A stretch of DNA of 64,000 nt from Neisseria sicca. GTDB taxonomy: Bacteria > Pseudomonadota > Gammaproteobacteria > Burkholderiales > Neisseriaceae. Of this stretch, positions 34,375 through 42,656 are shown piece by piece. Position 1 is the stretch's first letter; each line of letters begins with the position of its first letter. A program made the translations under genes and the position numbers. Under the pieces are notes generated by a model, which was given only the letters and a program-made list of their open reading frames with translations, was not told the origin of the DNA and made no database searches. The stretch spans positions 1 to 64,000 of the forward strand of contig NZ_CP072524.1 in the NCBI RefSeq assembly GCF_017753665.1, read 5' to 3'.

Positions 34375-34711
34375 TGTTTAGTTCCTGATTTTTAATAAGA
34401 AATATAGTAGATTAAATTTGAACCAGCCCGGTTTTGCTTTGCTCAAACCTGAAAAATGATCGGCTGATTGTGTTGCTGTTCTGACTCAAATTTAATCTAC
34501 CATCCGCTTGCCGTCGGTTTTGTGGAAAATAAATGACAAAAGCGGTTCGGATTACCGTTTATCATACTTTAAAAACGGCGTTTTGGCACATGGGCGGCAG
34601 GCAGCCCTTACGCCCTGAAAACAAAGATTCAGGCAAAATAGCCGATTTCAAGTATTGTAAAATAAACCATATGCCCATATAGTGAACCCCATTAGAACTC
34701 TGAAAACAATC
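34375..34711. other. Divergent intergenic region, rng / glutaredoxin
   Basis: Dominated by a 100-bp inverted-repeat element (34404-34503). Promoters for both genes must also lie here. No gene is seen. Confidence 0.6.
34404..34503. mobile_element. Correia-like MITE with divergent sequence
   Basis: Terminal inverted repeats of 18 bp (ATAGTAGATTAAATTTGA against ATGGTAGATTAAATTTGA, 17 of 18) enclose an interior unlike the standard Correia core. Ends resemble Correia ends (TATAGTGGATTAA). Probably a related, diverged MITE. Confidence 0.7.
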
Positions 34712-34969
34712 ATGCAAACCGTTACGATGTACACAGGCGCGTTCTGCCCCTACTGCACCATGGCTAAAAAGCTGCTGCATTCGCTGGGCGTCGCCGAAAT
34801 CAACGAAATCCGCGTCGACCGCAGCCCCGAAGCCTTTGCCGAAATGCAGCAGCTTTCCGGGCAGCGCAGCATACCGCAAATTTTCATCGGCGATACCCAC
34901 GTCGGCGGTTTCACCGATTTGTACGGCCTGCACCGCGAAGGCAGGCTGGATTCTTTATTAAACCCGTAA
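34712..34969 (+). CDS. grxC: Glutaredoxin 3
   Basis: A glutathione-dependent thiol-disulfide oxidoreductase of 85 residues. It has the dithiol active site CPYC at 12-15, the cis-proline segment RSIPQIFIGD and the C-terminal GGFTDLYGLHREGRL. The frame is open from a GTG at 34682, but the ATG at 34712 gives the family N-terminus (TVTMYTGAFCPYC). secB begins 25 bp after the stop, the grxC-secB arrangement common in proteobacteria. Confidence 0.95.
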   Translation: MQTVTMYTGAFCPYCTMAKKLLHSLGVAEINEIRVDRSPEAFAEMQQLSGQRSIPQIFIGDTHVGGFTDLYGLHREGRLDSLLNP

Positions 34970-34994
34970 CTTTAAACCCAACTAGGAAAACAAA

Positions 34995-35429
34995 ATGAGC
35001 GAAGAATTGCAACCCGTATTCAGCATTGAGCGTCTGTTCGTCAAAGACCTGTCTTTGGAAGTGCCCAACGCCCCCCAAATCTTCTTAGAACAAGGCGAGC
35101 CTGAAGTCGATATGCGCGTTTCCACCAACAGCGAGAAGCTGGAAGAAGGCTACTACAACGTTGACGTAACCGTTACCGTAACCGCCAAACTCAACGCCGA
35201 GCGTACCATGTTCCTCAACGAAGTAACCCAAAGCGGCATCTTCCGTCTGGAAAACATCCCTGAAGAAGACGTTCAACTGCTCTTAGGCGTAGCCTGCCCG
35301 AACATCCTCTTCCCTTACGCACGCGAAGCCATTTCCACCAGCGTAACCCGCGCCGGCTTCCCGCCCGTACTGCTCGCTCCGATCAACTTCGAAGCCATGT
35401 ACCAGCAACAACAAGAAGGCAACGCATAA
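34995..35429 (+). CDS. secB: Protein-export chaperone SecB
   Basis: SecB is a tetrameric cytosolic chaperone that holds precursors unfolded and hands them to SecA. The 144 residues match the family: FSIERLFVKDLSLEVPNAPQIF, LFLNEV-like EVTQSGIFRLEN and PYAREAISTSVTRAGFPPVLLAPINFEAMYQQ. AGGAAA precedes the ATG. It probably shares a transcript with the glutaredoxin gene and ends at a DUS hairpin. Outer-membrane proteins encoded here, such as Slam and the adhesin, would be plausible clients. Confidence 0.97.
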   Translation: MSEELQPVFSIERLFVKDLSLEVPNAPQIFLEQGEPEVDMRVSTNSEKLEEGYYNVDVTVTVTAKLNAERTMFLNEVTQSGIFRLENIPEEDVQLLLGVACPNILFPYAREAISTSVTRAGFPPVLLAPINFEAMYQQQQEGNA

Positions 35430-35448
35430 TCCGCGTTCCCTGTTTGTC

Positions 35449-35494
35449 AAAAGGTCGTCTGAAAATCCAAACCCAAGTTTTCAGACGACCTTTT
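35449..35494. terminator. DUS-pair terminator between secB and tsaD
   Basis: AAAAGGTCGTCTGAAAA and TTTTCAGACGACCTTTT lie between two convergent genes and could stop both. Confidence 0.75.
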
Positions 35495-35508
35495 GTCTTT
35501 GCCATACT

Positions 35509-36570
35509 CTATTTCACAATATCCGACAGCGGCCAGCGCGGTTTGATGTTGAATGCGCCTGCGGGCTGCCGCTCCTGCAACCTCATTGCGCCGGCAAAGG
35601 CAATCATCGCGCCGTTGTCGGTGCAGTATTCCATAGGTGGGAAACAGACTTTGATTTTTTCTTCCTTAGGCTTAGGTTTGCCTTTTTCAGACGGCTTTTT
35701 GACGCTCAAGCGGGAAAATTCGTCGCGCAGCTTCCAGTTTGCACCGACGCCGCCCGCGACGACCAAAGTTCTGAAACCGGTATCCAACAAGGCTTTTTTG
35801 GCTTTGGCAGCGAGGACGTCAATTACCGCGTCTTGAAACGCGCGGCAGATGTCGTTGCGCGTTTGCTCGGGGATTTCGCCATCGTTTTCGGCGCGGACTT
35901 TTTCGACGGCGGTCAGCACGGCGGTTTTCAAACCGGAGAAGCTCATCTGCAAATCGTGCGAATGGAGCATGGGGCGCGGGAACGAGAAGGCATTGGGATT
36001 GCCCAGCTTCGCCAGTTCGGACAGCTTCGCGCCGCCGGGGTAGGGCAGTCCTAAGAGTTTGGCGGTTTTGTCGAACGCTTCGCCCGCCGCGTCATCGACG
36101 CTTTCTCCCATCAGCGTGTAGTCGCCGATGCCGCGCACCGCCATAAACTGCGTATGCCCGCCCGAAACCAGCAGGGCGACGAACGGAAATTCAGGCTTGT
36201 CGTCCGCCAAAAGCGGAGAGAGCAAATGACCTTCGAGATGGTGGATGGGAATGACGGGTTTGTTCAGGGCAAACGCCAAAGCGTTGGCATAGCCCGAACC
36301 CGCCAGAAGCGCGCCGCCCAAACCCGGCCCTTGGGTGTAGGCGACGGCATCGATGTCGTCGTATGAAACGCCCGCCTCCTGCAAACAGCCCTGCGTCAGC
36401 GGCACGACGCGGCGGATGTGGTCGCGGCTGGCAAGTTCGGGAACAACGCCGCCGTATTCGGCGTGCATTGCCATTTGGGTGTGAAGATGGTGCGCCAACA
36501 GGCCGCGTTCGGTGTCGTAAAGCGCAACGCCCGTTTCATCACAGGATGATTCGATTCCGAGTACCAACAT
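35509..36570 (-). CDS. tsaD: tRNA N6-threonylcarbamoyladenosine transferase TsaD
   Basis: TsaD, with TsaB and TsaE, transfers threonylcarbamoyl to A37 of ANN-decoding tRNAs. The 353-residue protein begins LVLGIESSCDETGVALYD. It has the metal-binding histidines in PIHHLEGHLLSP and the ASKHA nucleotide motifs SGGHTQFM and VVAGGVGANW. Between VAGGVGANWKLRDEF and the C-terminal CTDNGAMIAFAG there is a lysine-rich insertion (KKPSEKGKPKPKEEK) of about 17 residues. It is alone on its strand between secB and aroG. Confidence 0.95.
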   Translation of the reverse strand: MLVLGIESSCDETGVALYDTERGLLAHHLHTQMAMHAEYGGVVPELASRDHIRRVVPLTQGCLQEAGVSYDDIDAVAYTQGPGLGGALLAGSGYANALAFALNKPVIPIHHLEGHLLSPLLADDKPEFPFVALLVSGGHTQFMAVRGIGDYTLMGESVDDAAGEAFDKTAKLLGLPYPGGAKLSELAKLGNPNAFSFPRPMLHSHDLQMSFSGLKTAVLTAVEKVRAENDGEIPEQTRNDICRAFQDAVIDVLAAKAKKALLDTGFRTLVVAGGVGANWKLRDEFSRLSVKKPSEKGKPKPKEEKIKVCFPPMEYCTDNGAMIAFAGAMRLQERQPAGAFNIKPRWPLSDIVK

Positions 36571-36994
36571 GGTTTGAGGTCGTCTGAAAATAAGGATGCG
36601 GTATTTTAACGGATTTCGGATGGGCTTGGCTTGCTTGAGGTTTGGGAATATGCAGTGGGAGAGGCTATATCATATATATACGATACGGAATTGGGTTTGC
36701 TATCCGGTTATACCGAGCATTTTTATTGTCTGAGTTTTTGTTATTTAAATTTGATTACATTAGACATATTAGAGACGCATCGGGTGGGAGGATTGTCGGC
36801 AATTTTGATTTTTAAATTTAATTGATAGAAATATTATTGCTTATATTTTTATATTTTATGATTTTTAATGCTTTAAAATACAAAAAAATTATTTTTTTGA
36901 AATAAAATTGCTTAATAATTGGGAAAAGGCTTGTTTAAAACAGGTAAAGAAGGTAATCTATGCCTCGATTTATCTGAATTTGAAAGCAATAACA
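36571..36994. other. AT-rich intergenic region, tsaD / aroG
   Basis: Promoter region for two divergent genes, with one DUS near 36577 and very AT-rich sequence at 36825-36910. The short frame at 36631-36825 has no ribosome site and no recognisable protein features. Confidence 0.5.
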
Positions 36995-38044
36995 ATGACC
37001 AAACAATACCCTACCGACGATATTAAGATTAAAGAAGTCAAAGAGCTGCTGCCGCCGATTGCCCATTTGTACGAGCTGCCGATTTCTGATGAAGCAGCGG
37101 GACTGGTACACCGCACACGTCATGAAATCGCCGATTTGGTTCACGGCAAGGACAACCGCCTGCTGGTGATTATCGGTCCGTGTTCCATCCACGACCCCAA
37201 AGCCGCCTTGGAATACGCCGAACGTTTGCTGGTGTTGCGCAAGAAATATGAAAAAGAATTGCTGATTGTGATGCGCGTGTATTTTGAAAAACCGCGCACG
37301 ACGGTGGGCTGGAAAGGTCTGATTAACGATCCGCACTTGGATGGTACGTTCGACATCAACTATGGTCTGCGTCAGGCACGCAGTTTGCTGCTGACGCTGA
37401 ACAATATGGGCATGCCCGCTTCGACGGAGTTCCTCGACATGATTACGCCGCAATATTACGCGGACTTGATTTCTTGGGGCGCGATCGGTGCGCGGACGAC
37501 GGAGAGCCAGGTACACCGAGAACTCGCCAGCGGTCTGTCTTGTCCGGTCGGTTTCAAAAACGGTACGGACGGCAATCTGAAAATCGCCATCGATGCGATT
37601 GGCGCGGCAAGTCATCCGCATCACTTCCTGTCTGTAACCAAAGCAGGGCATTCCGCCATTGTGCATACCGGCGGCAATCCCGACTGCCACGTTATCCTGC
37701 GCGGCGGCAAAGAACCGAATTACAGCACCGAACACGTCAAATCGGCGGCGGAGCAATTAATAAAAGCCGGTTTGTCGCCCAAGCTGATGGTCGATTGCAG
37801 CCACGCAAACAGCCGTAAAGATTACAGACGGCAGATGGAAGTTGCCCAAGACGTCGCCGCGCAACTGGAAAACGGCGAAGACAATATTATGGGCGTGATG
37901 GTGGAAAGCCATTTGGTCGAAGGAAGACAGGACAAGCCCGAGGTTTACGGGCAAAGCATTACCGATGCCTGCATCGGCTGGGATACCACCGAAGAAATGC
38001 TCGCGCTTTTGGCTGCGGCAAACCGTAAACGGGTCGCGCCTTAA
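36995..38044 (+). CDS. aroG: 3-deoxy-7-phosphoheptulonate (DAHP) synthase
   Basis: Condenses phosphoenolpyruvate with erythrose-4-phosphate, the first step of the shikimate pathway. The 349-residue type I enzyme shows the motifs LLVIIGPCSIHDP, MRVYFEKPRTTVGWKGLINDP, GARTTESQVHRELASGLSCPVGFKNGTDG and MVDCSHANS. E. coli has three isozymes differing in feedback control; the inhibitor here cannot be read with confidence. The frame runs upstream to 36908, but the family N-terminus begins at 36995 (MTKQYPTDDIKI). No leader-peptide attenuator is visible. Confidence 0.95.
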   Translation: MTKQYPTDDIKIKEVKELLPPIAHLYELPISDEAAGLVHRTRHEIADLVHGKDNRLLVIIGPCSIHDPKAALEYAERLLVLRKKYEKELLIVMRVYFEKPRTTVGWKGLINDPHLDGTFDINYGLRQARSLLLTLNNMGMPASTEFLDMITPQYYADLISWGAIGARTTESQVHRELASGLSCPVGFKNGTDGNLKIAIDAIGAASHPHHFLSVTKAGHSAIVHTGGNPDCHVILRGGKEPNYSTEHVKSAAEQLIKAGLSPKLMVDCSHANSRKDYRRQMEVAQDVAAQLENGEDNIMGVMVESHLVEGRQDKPEVYGQSITDACIGWDTTEEMLALLAAANRKRVAP

Positions 38045-38063
38045 ATCGGTTTGTGTGGCGAAA

Positions 38064-38122
38064 AAGAGGTCGTCTGAAAAGTCTGTGTGTGGGTAAAAAC
38101 AGACAGTTTCAGACGACCTTTT
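38064..38122 (+). terminator. DUS-pair terminator after aroG
   Basis: GAGGTCGTCTGAAAAGTCTG pairs loosely with CAGACAGTTTCAGACGACCT and is followed by TTTT, 20 bp after aroG. Confidence 0.7.
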
Positions 38123-38277
38123 ATTTAATTTGTCTGATTTATCGGATTATGGTTTTTTCTAACTGTCCGCCTGTTAAGTTATCCTAGTTTAAAATGACTT
38201 TACTTATTGGAATAAATATTAATGACTTGGTGTGACATACTTTCGTTACTGAGTTAACCCACAACGGAGAACACACC

Positions 38278-38502
38278 ATGAGGAAGTCTTTCTTGACTAA
38301 AACTTTGACCTTGATCGCCATTGCTACTTCTCTGAGTGCATGTGCGGGCATGACCCAAACACAACGCAATACTGCTACTGGCGCGGTATTGGGCGGTGTA
38401 GCGGGTAACTTGATCGGCGGCGATACCGGCTCTACTTTGGGCGGCGCAGCATTGGGCGGCGTTATCGGCAGCCAAGTTCATCGCGGACATCGCTATCGTT
38501 AA
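38278..38502 (+). CDS. Glycine-zipper lipoprotein
   Basis: A 74-residue lipoprotein precursor (lipobox SLSAC, Cys22). The mature part is a glycine-zipper hairpin, GAVLGGVAGNLIGGDTGSTLGGAALGGVIGS, with two membrane-prone segments typical of 2TM glycine-zipper proteins such as OsmB. A basic tail ends HRGHRYR. ACGGAGA precedes the ATG. The function is unknown; such proteins sit in the outer membrane and respond to osmotic or envelope stress in other bacteria. It is monocistronic, with a strong terminator 25 bp on. Confidence 0.85.
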   Translation: MRKSFLTKTLTLIAIATSLSACAGMTQTQRNTATGAVLGGVAGNLIGGDTGSTLGGAALGGVIGSQVHRGHRYR

Positions 38503-38526
38503 GTAGTTCATTAATATCATTATGCA

Positions 38527-38563
38527 AACCGTTCCGATTGTTTCATTTGTCGGAACGGTTTTT
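38527..38563 (+). terminator. Rho-independent terminator
   Basis: An 11-bp stem AACCGTTCCGA / TCGGAACGGTT with a 12-nt loop and T-run. Unlike most in this window, it contains no DUS. Confidence 0.88.
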
Positions 38564-38581
38564 GTTTGATGGGGCAATGGG

Positions 38582-38627
38582 AAAAGGTCGTCTGAAACGA
38601 GGGTTATCGTGTTTCAGACGACCTTTT
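38582..38627 (-). terminator. DUS-pair terminator after waaA
   Basis: AAAAGGTCGTCTGAAAC and GTTTCAGACGACCTTTT lie 23 bp past the waaA stop on the minus strand. Confidence 0.7.
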
Positions 38628-38649
38628 AGCAATAAGAAGGATGGATAAC

Positions 38650-39912
38650 TTATTGGCGGATGACTGCTTTGGCGATTTGATCCGCCATGCGTTTGCTTGC
38701 TCCTTGGTGCTTGCCGATAAACTCAAGGGCTTTTTGGGAGAAACGTTCTTTTTCCGATGGATTGGTAAGCCATGATGTGGTTTTTTCGTACCATCTTTCA
38801 GTAGTACCAACCTGTTCTGCCGCCCCTGCCCGGATCGCATCTTGGCATACGGCGGCGAAATTGTAGGTTGAAAACCCGAATAAGGTCGGAATGCCGCAGG
38901 AAATCGGTTCGATAACATTCTGACAGCCTGCATCAACAAGGCTGCCGCCGACGAAGGCAATATCCGCAGCCAAATAATAGGCAAACAGTTCTCCCATGCT
39001 GTCTCCGACCCATATTTGCGTTTCTTTGTTGACAGGAAGGTTATCACTGCGATATTGCACACGGTAGCCCATATCTTCCGCAAGGGAAAAGGTCGTCTGA
39101 AAACGCTCGGGGTGTCGAGGGATAATCACCAGCAGTGCATCCCCTTTATAGCGTTTCCATGCTTCAAGCAACATTTCCGCTTCGTCCTGACCTTTATAGA
39201 AACGGGTGCTGGCACACACGACGACAGGGCGGTTGCCGATCCGTTCTTTAAATGCGGCTGCAAGTGCTTTCATCCCTTCGGGAAGCGATACATCATATTT
39301 GGTGTTGCCGCAAACGTGGACATTAGAAGCCCCAATCAAGTGCAACCGTTCTGCATCTTCGGCAGTTTGGGCAAAGCATCCGCTCAGGGTGCGCATAGCA
39401 GGCTCAACCAAGCCGCGTATTTTCAAATATCCCCGTTGCGATTTTTCAGACAGGCGGGCGTTAGCAAGAAAAAGCGGCACCTGTTTTTCAGCACACATAT
39501 GCATCAGGTTCGGCCAAATTTCTGTTTCCATCAAAATACCGAAACGAGGGGCATGGTCGGTTAAAAATTGCCCAACCCATTCTGGTTTGTCGTAGGGAAT
39601 ATAGCGGCATTGCGCATTGGGATATAGGGTTTGCGCCGTATGCCTTCCGGTCGGTGTCATTTGAGTCAGTAATAAAGGGACATCTGGGAAATAGTTCTGT
39701 AATGCTTCAATGAGTGGCTGCGCAGCACGGGTTTCCCCGACAGAAACGGCGTGAATCCAAATCGGATGACGTACGGGCTTGCTCATTTTTTTGCCGAATC
39801 TTTCATCCCAGTGTTCCAAATAGGATGTTGATTTTTTAGCTCTCTTTTTTAGATAACGGCGGATAAACAAAGGAGCGATATGCCAAAGTTGATTGTATAA
39901 CCAACGTATCAT
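38650..39912 (-). CDS. waaA: 3-deoxy-D-manno-octulosonic acid transferase
   Basis: WaaA (KdtA) adds Kdo residues from CMP-Kdo to lipid IVA on the cytoplasmic face of the inner membrane. The 420-residue protein has an N-terminal hydrophobic segment (LWHIAPLFIRRYL), the GT30 domain (IWIHAVSVGETRAAQPLIEALQ, TQMTPTGRHTAQ, PWLE-like PYDKPEWVG) and a C-terminal GT-B half with GGSLVDAGCQNVIEPISCGIPTLFG. It lies near no other LOS core gene. A DUS in the reverse orientation falls within the gene. Confidence 0.93.
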   Translation of the reverse strand: MIRWLYNQLWHIAPLFIRRYLKKRAKKSTSYLEHWDERFGKKMSKPVRHPIWIHAVSVGETRAAQPLIEALQNYFPDVPLLLTQMTPTGRHTAQTLYPNAQCRYIPYDKPEWVGQFLTDHAPRFGILMETEIWPNLMHMCAEKQVPLFLANARLSEKSQRGYLKIRGLVEPAMRTLSGCFAQTAEDAERLHLIGASNVHVCGNTKYDVSLPEGMKALAAAFKERIGNRPVVVCASTRFYKGQDEAEMLLEAWKRYKGDALLVIIPRHPERFQTTFSLAEDMGYRVQYRSDNLPVNKETQIWVGDSMGELFAYYLAADIAFVGGSLVDAGCQNVIEPISCGIPTLFGFSTYNFAAVCQDAIRAGAAEQVGTTERWYEKTTSWLTNPSEKERFSQKALEFIGKHQGASKRMADQIAKAVIRQ

Positions 39913-40115
39913 AATGATATTCCAAGATGTGATGGGCGTATAAAAAAGGTATCAGGAGGGGATTATAGACGATTCAATCTAAAACGGGACGAGATGAGCA
40001 GATCCAAAGCTAATGAGAATAGCTGAATAGGGAGGCCAGTGATTTTGAAATACTTAATTTTGGAGTGAGTGGGAAATAGGTGTTGTTAGATAAGATTGAC
40101 GAAATTAGAAAGATC

Positions 40116-40142
40116 ATCATCTATGAGGATAGATGATTTTTG
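40116..40142 (+). terminator. Orphan terminator-like hairpin
   Basis: A 9-bp perfect stem ATCATCTAT / ATAGATGAT with a GAGG loop is followed by five Ts. No plus-strand gene precedes it, so it may end an unannotated short transcript. Confidence 0.5.
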
Positions 40143-40607
40143 TCTAAATACAACACTTTTTTAACATGTTTCAGTTGTAGAAAGATGCGTGAAAGTTGGG
40201 GTATAGAGGTAAGAGATGGGAATTTGTGGATATATGTATGGAAAACATTCTTGTAGATAAAAATAGCCTCTAAAAATTTTATTGGTAAATTTTTGTTTTA
40301 TTTTAAATTTAAATTGCTTTTTATATGAAAATTAGACACAAAATTGCAGAATATCATATATTTCCCTACTAATTTCAATTGTTAATATGTGCTAGGTTAT
40401 ATATTCATGGCAAACAATACTGTTAATAATTAATAATATAGAGAACGTGTTAAGCCATGATAAAAAAAAATAATAAATGAGAAGACAGCTAGTCCAATAT
40501 AATGCAATCATGTATAGATTAATTGGATTGTAAATCGATCCAGTATATTGATTGTACTGATTTATTTGTTTTAGATGGATTGAATCGGTTACATTTTTTT
40601 GTAAGTG

Positions 40608-40641
40608 TTAGATAAGTGGTATGTATATTAGATAAACGGTA
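40608..40641. repeat. Direct repeats upstream of the adhesin
   Basis: TTAGATAAGTGGTA and TTAGATAAACGGTA (12 of 14 identical) start 20 bp apart, two helical turns, just before the candidate -35. They look like an activator or repressor site. Confidence 0.5.
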
Positions 40642-40646
40642 AATAT

Positions 40647-40677
40647 TTGTCAATCATAATATGCAAAAACATATATT
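40647..40677 (+). promoter_or_regulatory. Candidate adhesin promoter
   Basis: TTGTCA (40647-40652) and TATATT (40672-40677) are 19 bp apart, 60 bp before the adhesin ATG. The spacing is long, so the match is tentative. Confidence 0.4.
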
Positions 40678-40736
40678 ATCTTTGGTTCGATCTTTTCGAT
40701 AACTATCATTATGTGTTTTTATCAGGGAGATAAAAT

Positions 40737-41834
40737 ATGAAACACAAAGCACACATGAATCGTTTTACCGCGCTCAATACGGCAATGTCCGTATCGTTTG
40801 CCGCTTTCGGTTTGTTTGCAGCATCTGCTGCTTCAGCTGAAAATTACATTAGTATCAGTAGTGATGCTGGTGTTCAACGTCCTAACTACAACAACGATGG
40901 CGCTACTGATCGTTTTGGTATGGCTATCGGTGTAAATACAAAGGCAACAGGTCATAGCGGTATCGCTATCGGTACCAGCACCACTTCTGCGGGTGAGTCT
41001 GCTACCGCTGTTGGTACTCTATCTAATGCAGACGGTATTGCCGCTACGGCCTTTGGCCAAGGTGCGCAAGCAGTTGGTAATGTAACGACTGCCGCAGGTC
41101 AAAAAGCTCGTGCAACTGCCCAAGGCGCAACTGCTTTGGGTACTGGTTCTGTAGCTTCTGCAATGTATTCTACTGCTACAGGTGCAGCATCTTCTGCGTC
41201 AGGTCAGTCAAGTGTGGCTTATGGCTTGCAGTCTAAAGCTTCTGCTAATTCGGCAGTGGCTATTGGCTCCCGTGCGATAGCTTCTCATGCAGGTTCCGTT
41301 GCTTTGGGTGCAGGTTCTGAAACTGCTGAGGCAGTAGGCACTAACAGTGCAACTGTAAATGGTGTGTCTTATAGTGGCTTTGCAGGTACCAATCCTCGTT
41401 CTACCGTTAGTGTTGGCTATGCGGGTGGTGAGCGTACTATCACTAATGTTGCTGCTGGTCGTATTAGTACAACCAGTACTGATGCTATTAACGGTAGTCA
41501 ATTGTATCAAGTTGCTGCACGTTCGCAAGGTAACTCTACTGCAATCACCAATTTACAAAATCAAGTTAATGGTATTGGTAACCGCTTGAATGATATGGAT
41601 AAGGATTTGCGTGCAGGTATCGCCGGTGCGACTGCGATTGCCTTCTTGCAACGTCCGAATGAAGCAGGTAAGAGCATGGTTTCTGCTGCGGTAGGTGGCT
41701 ATCGCAATGAACAGGCTATTGCAGTGGGTTATGCTCATAACTCAGATAACAACAAATGGTCTGTTAAAACCGGTGTCAGTGTTAATACACGCAAAGACGT
41801 AAACTGGGGTGGTAGCGTAGGCTATCAATGGTAA
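40737..41834 (+). CDS. Compact trimeric autotransporter adhesin, YadA type
   Basis: A 365-residue protein with an extended signal peptide (about 1-34, ending AASA). The head (about 55-200) consists of YadA-type left-handed roll repeats of the AIGxxAxAxGxxSxAxG kind. A neck follows (RTITNVAAGRISTTSTDAINGSQL, near 232-256), then a very short coiled-coil stalk (ITNLQNQVNGIGNRLNDMDKDL). The last 70 or so residues are the YadA anchor, which forms one third of a 12-stranded outer-membrane barrel, ending in Trp. The stalk is far shorter than in classic members. Codons are T-rich compared with the housekeeping genes. A SmpA/OmlA lipoprotein gene follows 67 bp on. Confidence 0.92.
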   Translation: MKHKAHMNRFTALNTAMSVSFAAFGLFAASAASAENYISISSDAGVQRPNYNNDGATDRFGMAIGVNTKATGHSGIAIGTSTTSAGESATAVGTLSNADGIAATAFGQGAQAVGNVTTAAGQKARATAQGATALGTGSVASAMYSTATGAASSASGQSSVAYGLQSKASANSAVAIGSRAIASHAGSVALGAGSETAEAVGTNSATVNGVSYSGFAGTNPRSTVSVGYAGGERTITNVAAGRISTTSTDAINGSQLYQVAARSQGNSTAITNLQNQVNGIGNRLNDMDKDLRAGIAGATAIAFLQRPNEAGKSMVSAAVGGYRNEQAIAVGYAHNSDNNKWSVKTGVSVNTRKDVNWGGSVGYQW

Positions 41835-41901
41835 GGCCTGAAGGGGTTGGTCGGTTCAGACGACCCCAGTTGAAGAATGATATCGATATAAAGGAAAAAA
41901 C

Positions 41902-42369
41902 ATGAAATTATCAATCATTTTGCCAGTTATCGCGGCATTGACTTTGGCTGCTTGTGGTAATTTAAGCAAAGTCAGCAAAGAAGGTACTACTGATAACCCT
42001 GTATGGCCTGATGCTGCTAAAACTACCTTCCGTCATGATGGTACTCAGCATGGTACTTGGCCGAATTGGGATAACGTCCGTCAAATTGAAGCGGGTATGA
42101 ATAAAGACCAAATTTACGAATTGATCGGTCGTCCTCATTTCCAAGAAGGCTTGTATGGTGTTCGTGAGTGGGATTATTTGTTCAATTACCGTGAAAACGG
42201 TGAGCATAAAACTTGTCAATACAAGATTTTGTTTGACAAAGACAAAAATGCCCAGTCATTCTTCTGGTTGCCAGAAGGTTGCGGTCCTAAAAAGTCTGCT
42301 CCTGAAGTAGTTCGTGAAGTGATTATTCGCGAGGTAGCTCCAGCTCCTGCTGCACGTATCCGCCAGTAA
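41902..42369 (+). CDS. SmpA/OmlA-domain lipoprotein, adhesin partner
   Basis: A 155-residue lipoprotein precursor (lipobox TLAAC, Cys18). Residues about 63-110 form a BamE-like SmpA/OmlA domain (IEAGMNKDQIYELIGRPHFQEGLYGVREWDYLFNY). A cysteine pair follows (KTCQYKI and EGCGPKK), then an Ala/Val/Glu-rich tail. It is not the general BamE, being longer and placed behind a trimeric adhesin. In Acinetobacter, TpgA, which has this domain plus an OmpA-like domain, assists the adhesin Ata; here the OmpA domain is missing. A helper role for the adhesin is inference. Confidence 0.8.
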   Translation: MKLSIILPVIAALTLAACGNLSKVSKEGTTDNPVWPDAAKTTFRHDGTQHGTWPNWDNVRQIEAGMNKDQIYELIGRPHFQEGLYGVREWDYLFNYRENGEHKTCQYKILFDKDKNAQSFFWLPEGCGPKKSAPEVVREVIIREVAPAPAARIRQ

Positions 42370-42395
42370 CTAGTAATAGTTTGATTTTATAAATT

Positions 42396-42434
42396 AAAAC
42401 CGAGTTTTGTGATTTTGCAAAACTCGGTTTTGTT
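42396..42434 (+). terminator. Rho-independent terminator
   Basis: A 14-bp perfect stem AAAACCGAGTTTTG / CAAAACTCGGTTTT with an 8-nt loop, 26 bp after the lipoprotein stop. It ends the adhesin operon. No DUS is involved. Confidence 0.88.
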
Positions 42435-42656
42435 ATTTTGACTGTTTAAATAGTAGTGTAATGGGATTCTGCACGGACAGTGGTTGTTTTATAATAACCC
42501 CTTAGAATTTGGTAAGGGGCGTTTGTGTCATATTTTTCACAATGAAAAGCAAAGTTGAATGATATTAGAACGTCCTGATATGTTTTAGGCATAATGGATG
42601 ATAAAATAAGCATACTCTTTGCAAAAAAAGAGAAAATAAGAAACGGATAGCAAACA

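Larger units (their letters stand above)
39913..40736. other. 824-bp AT-rich region without a gene
   Basis: Carries the divergent promoters of waaA and the adhesin. It contains an orphan terminator-like hairpin (40116-40142) and a pair of direct repeats before the adhesin (40608-40641). No DUS and no credible reading frame were seen. This is the longest non-coding stretch in the window. Confidence 0.6.

Noticed and set aside
36631..36825. 64-codon plus-strand frame between tsaD and aroG
   Set aside because: No Shine-Dalgarno sequence, no recognisable features, and very AT-rich surroundings where open frames arise by chance.
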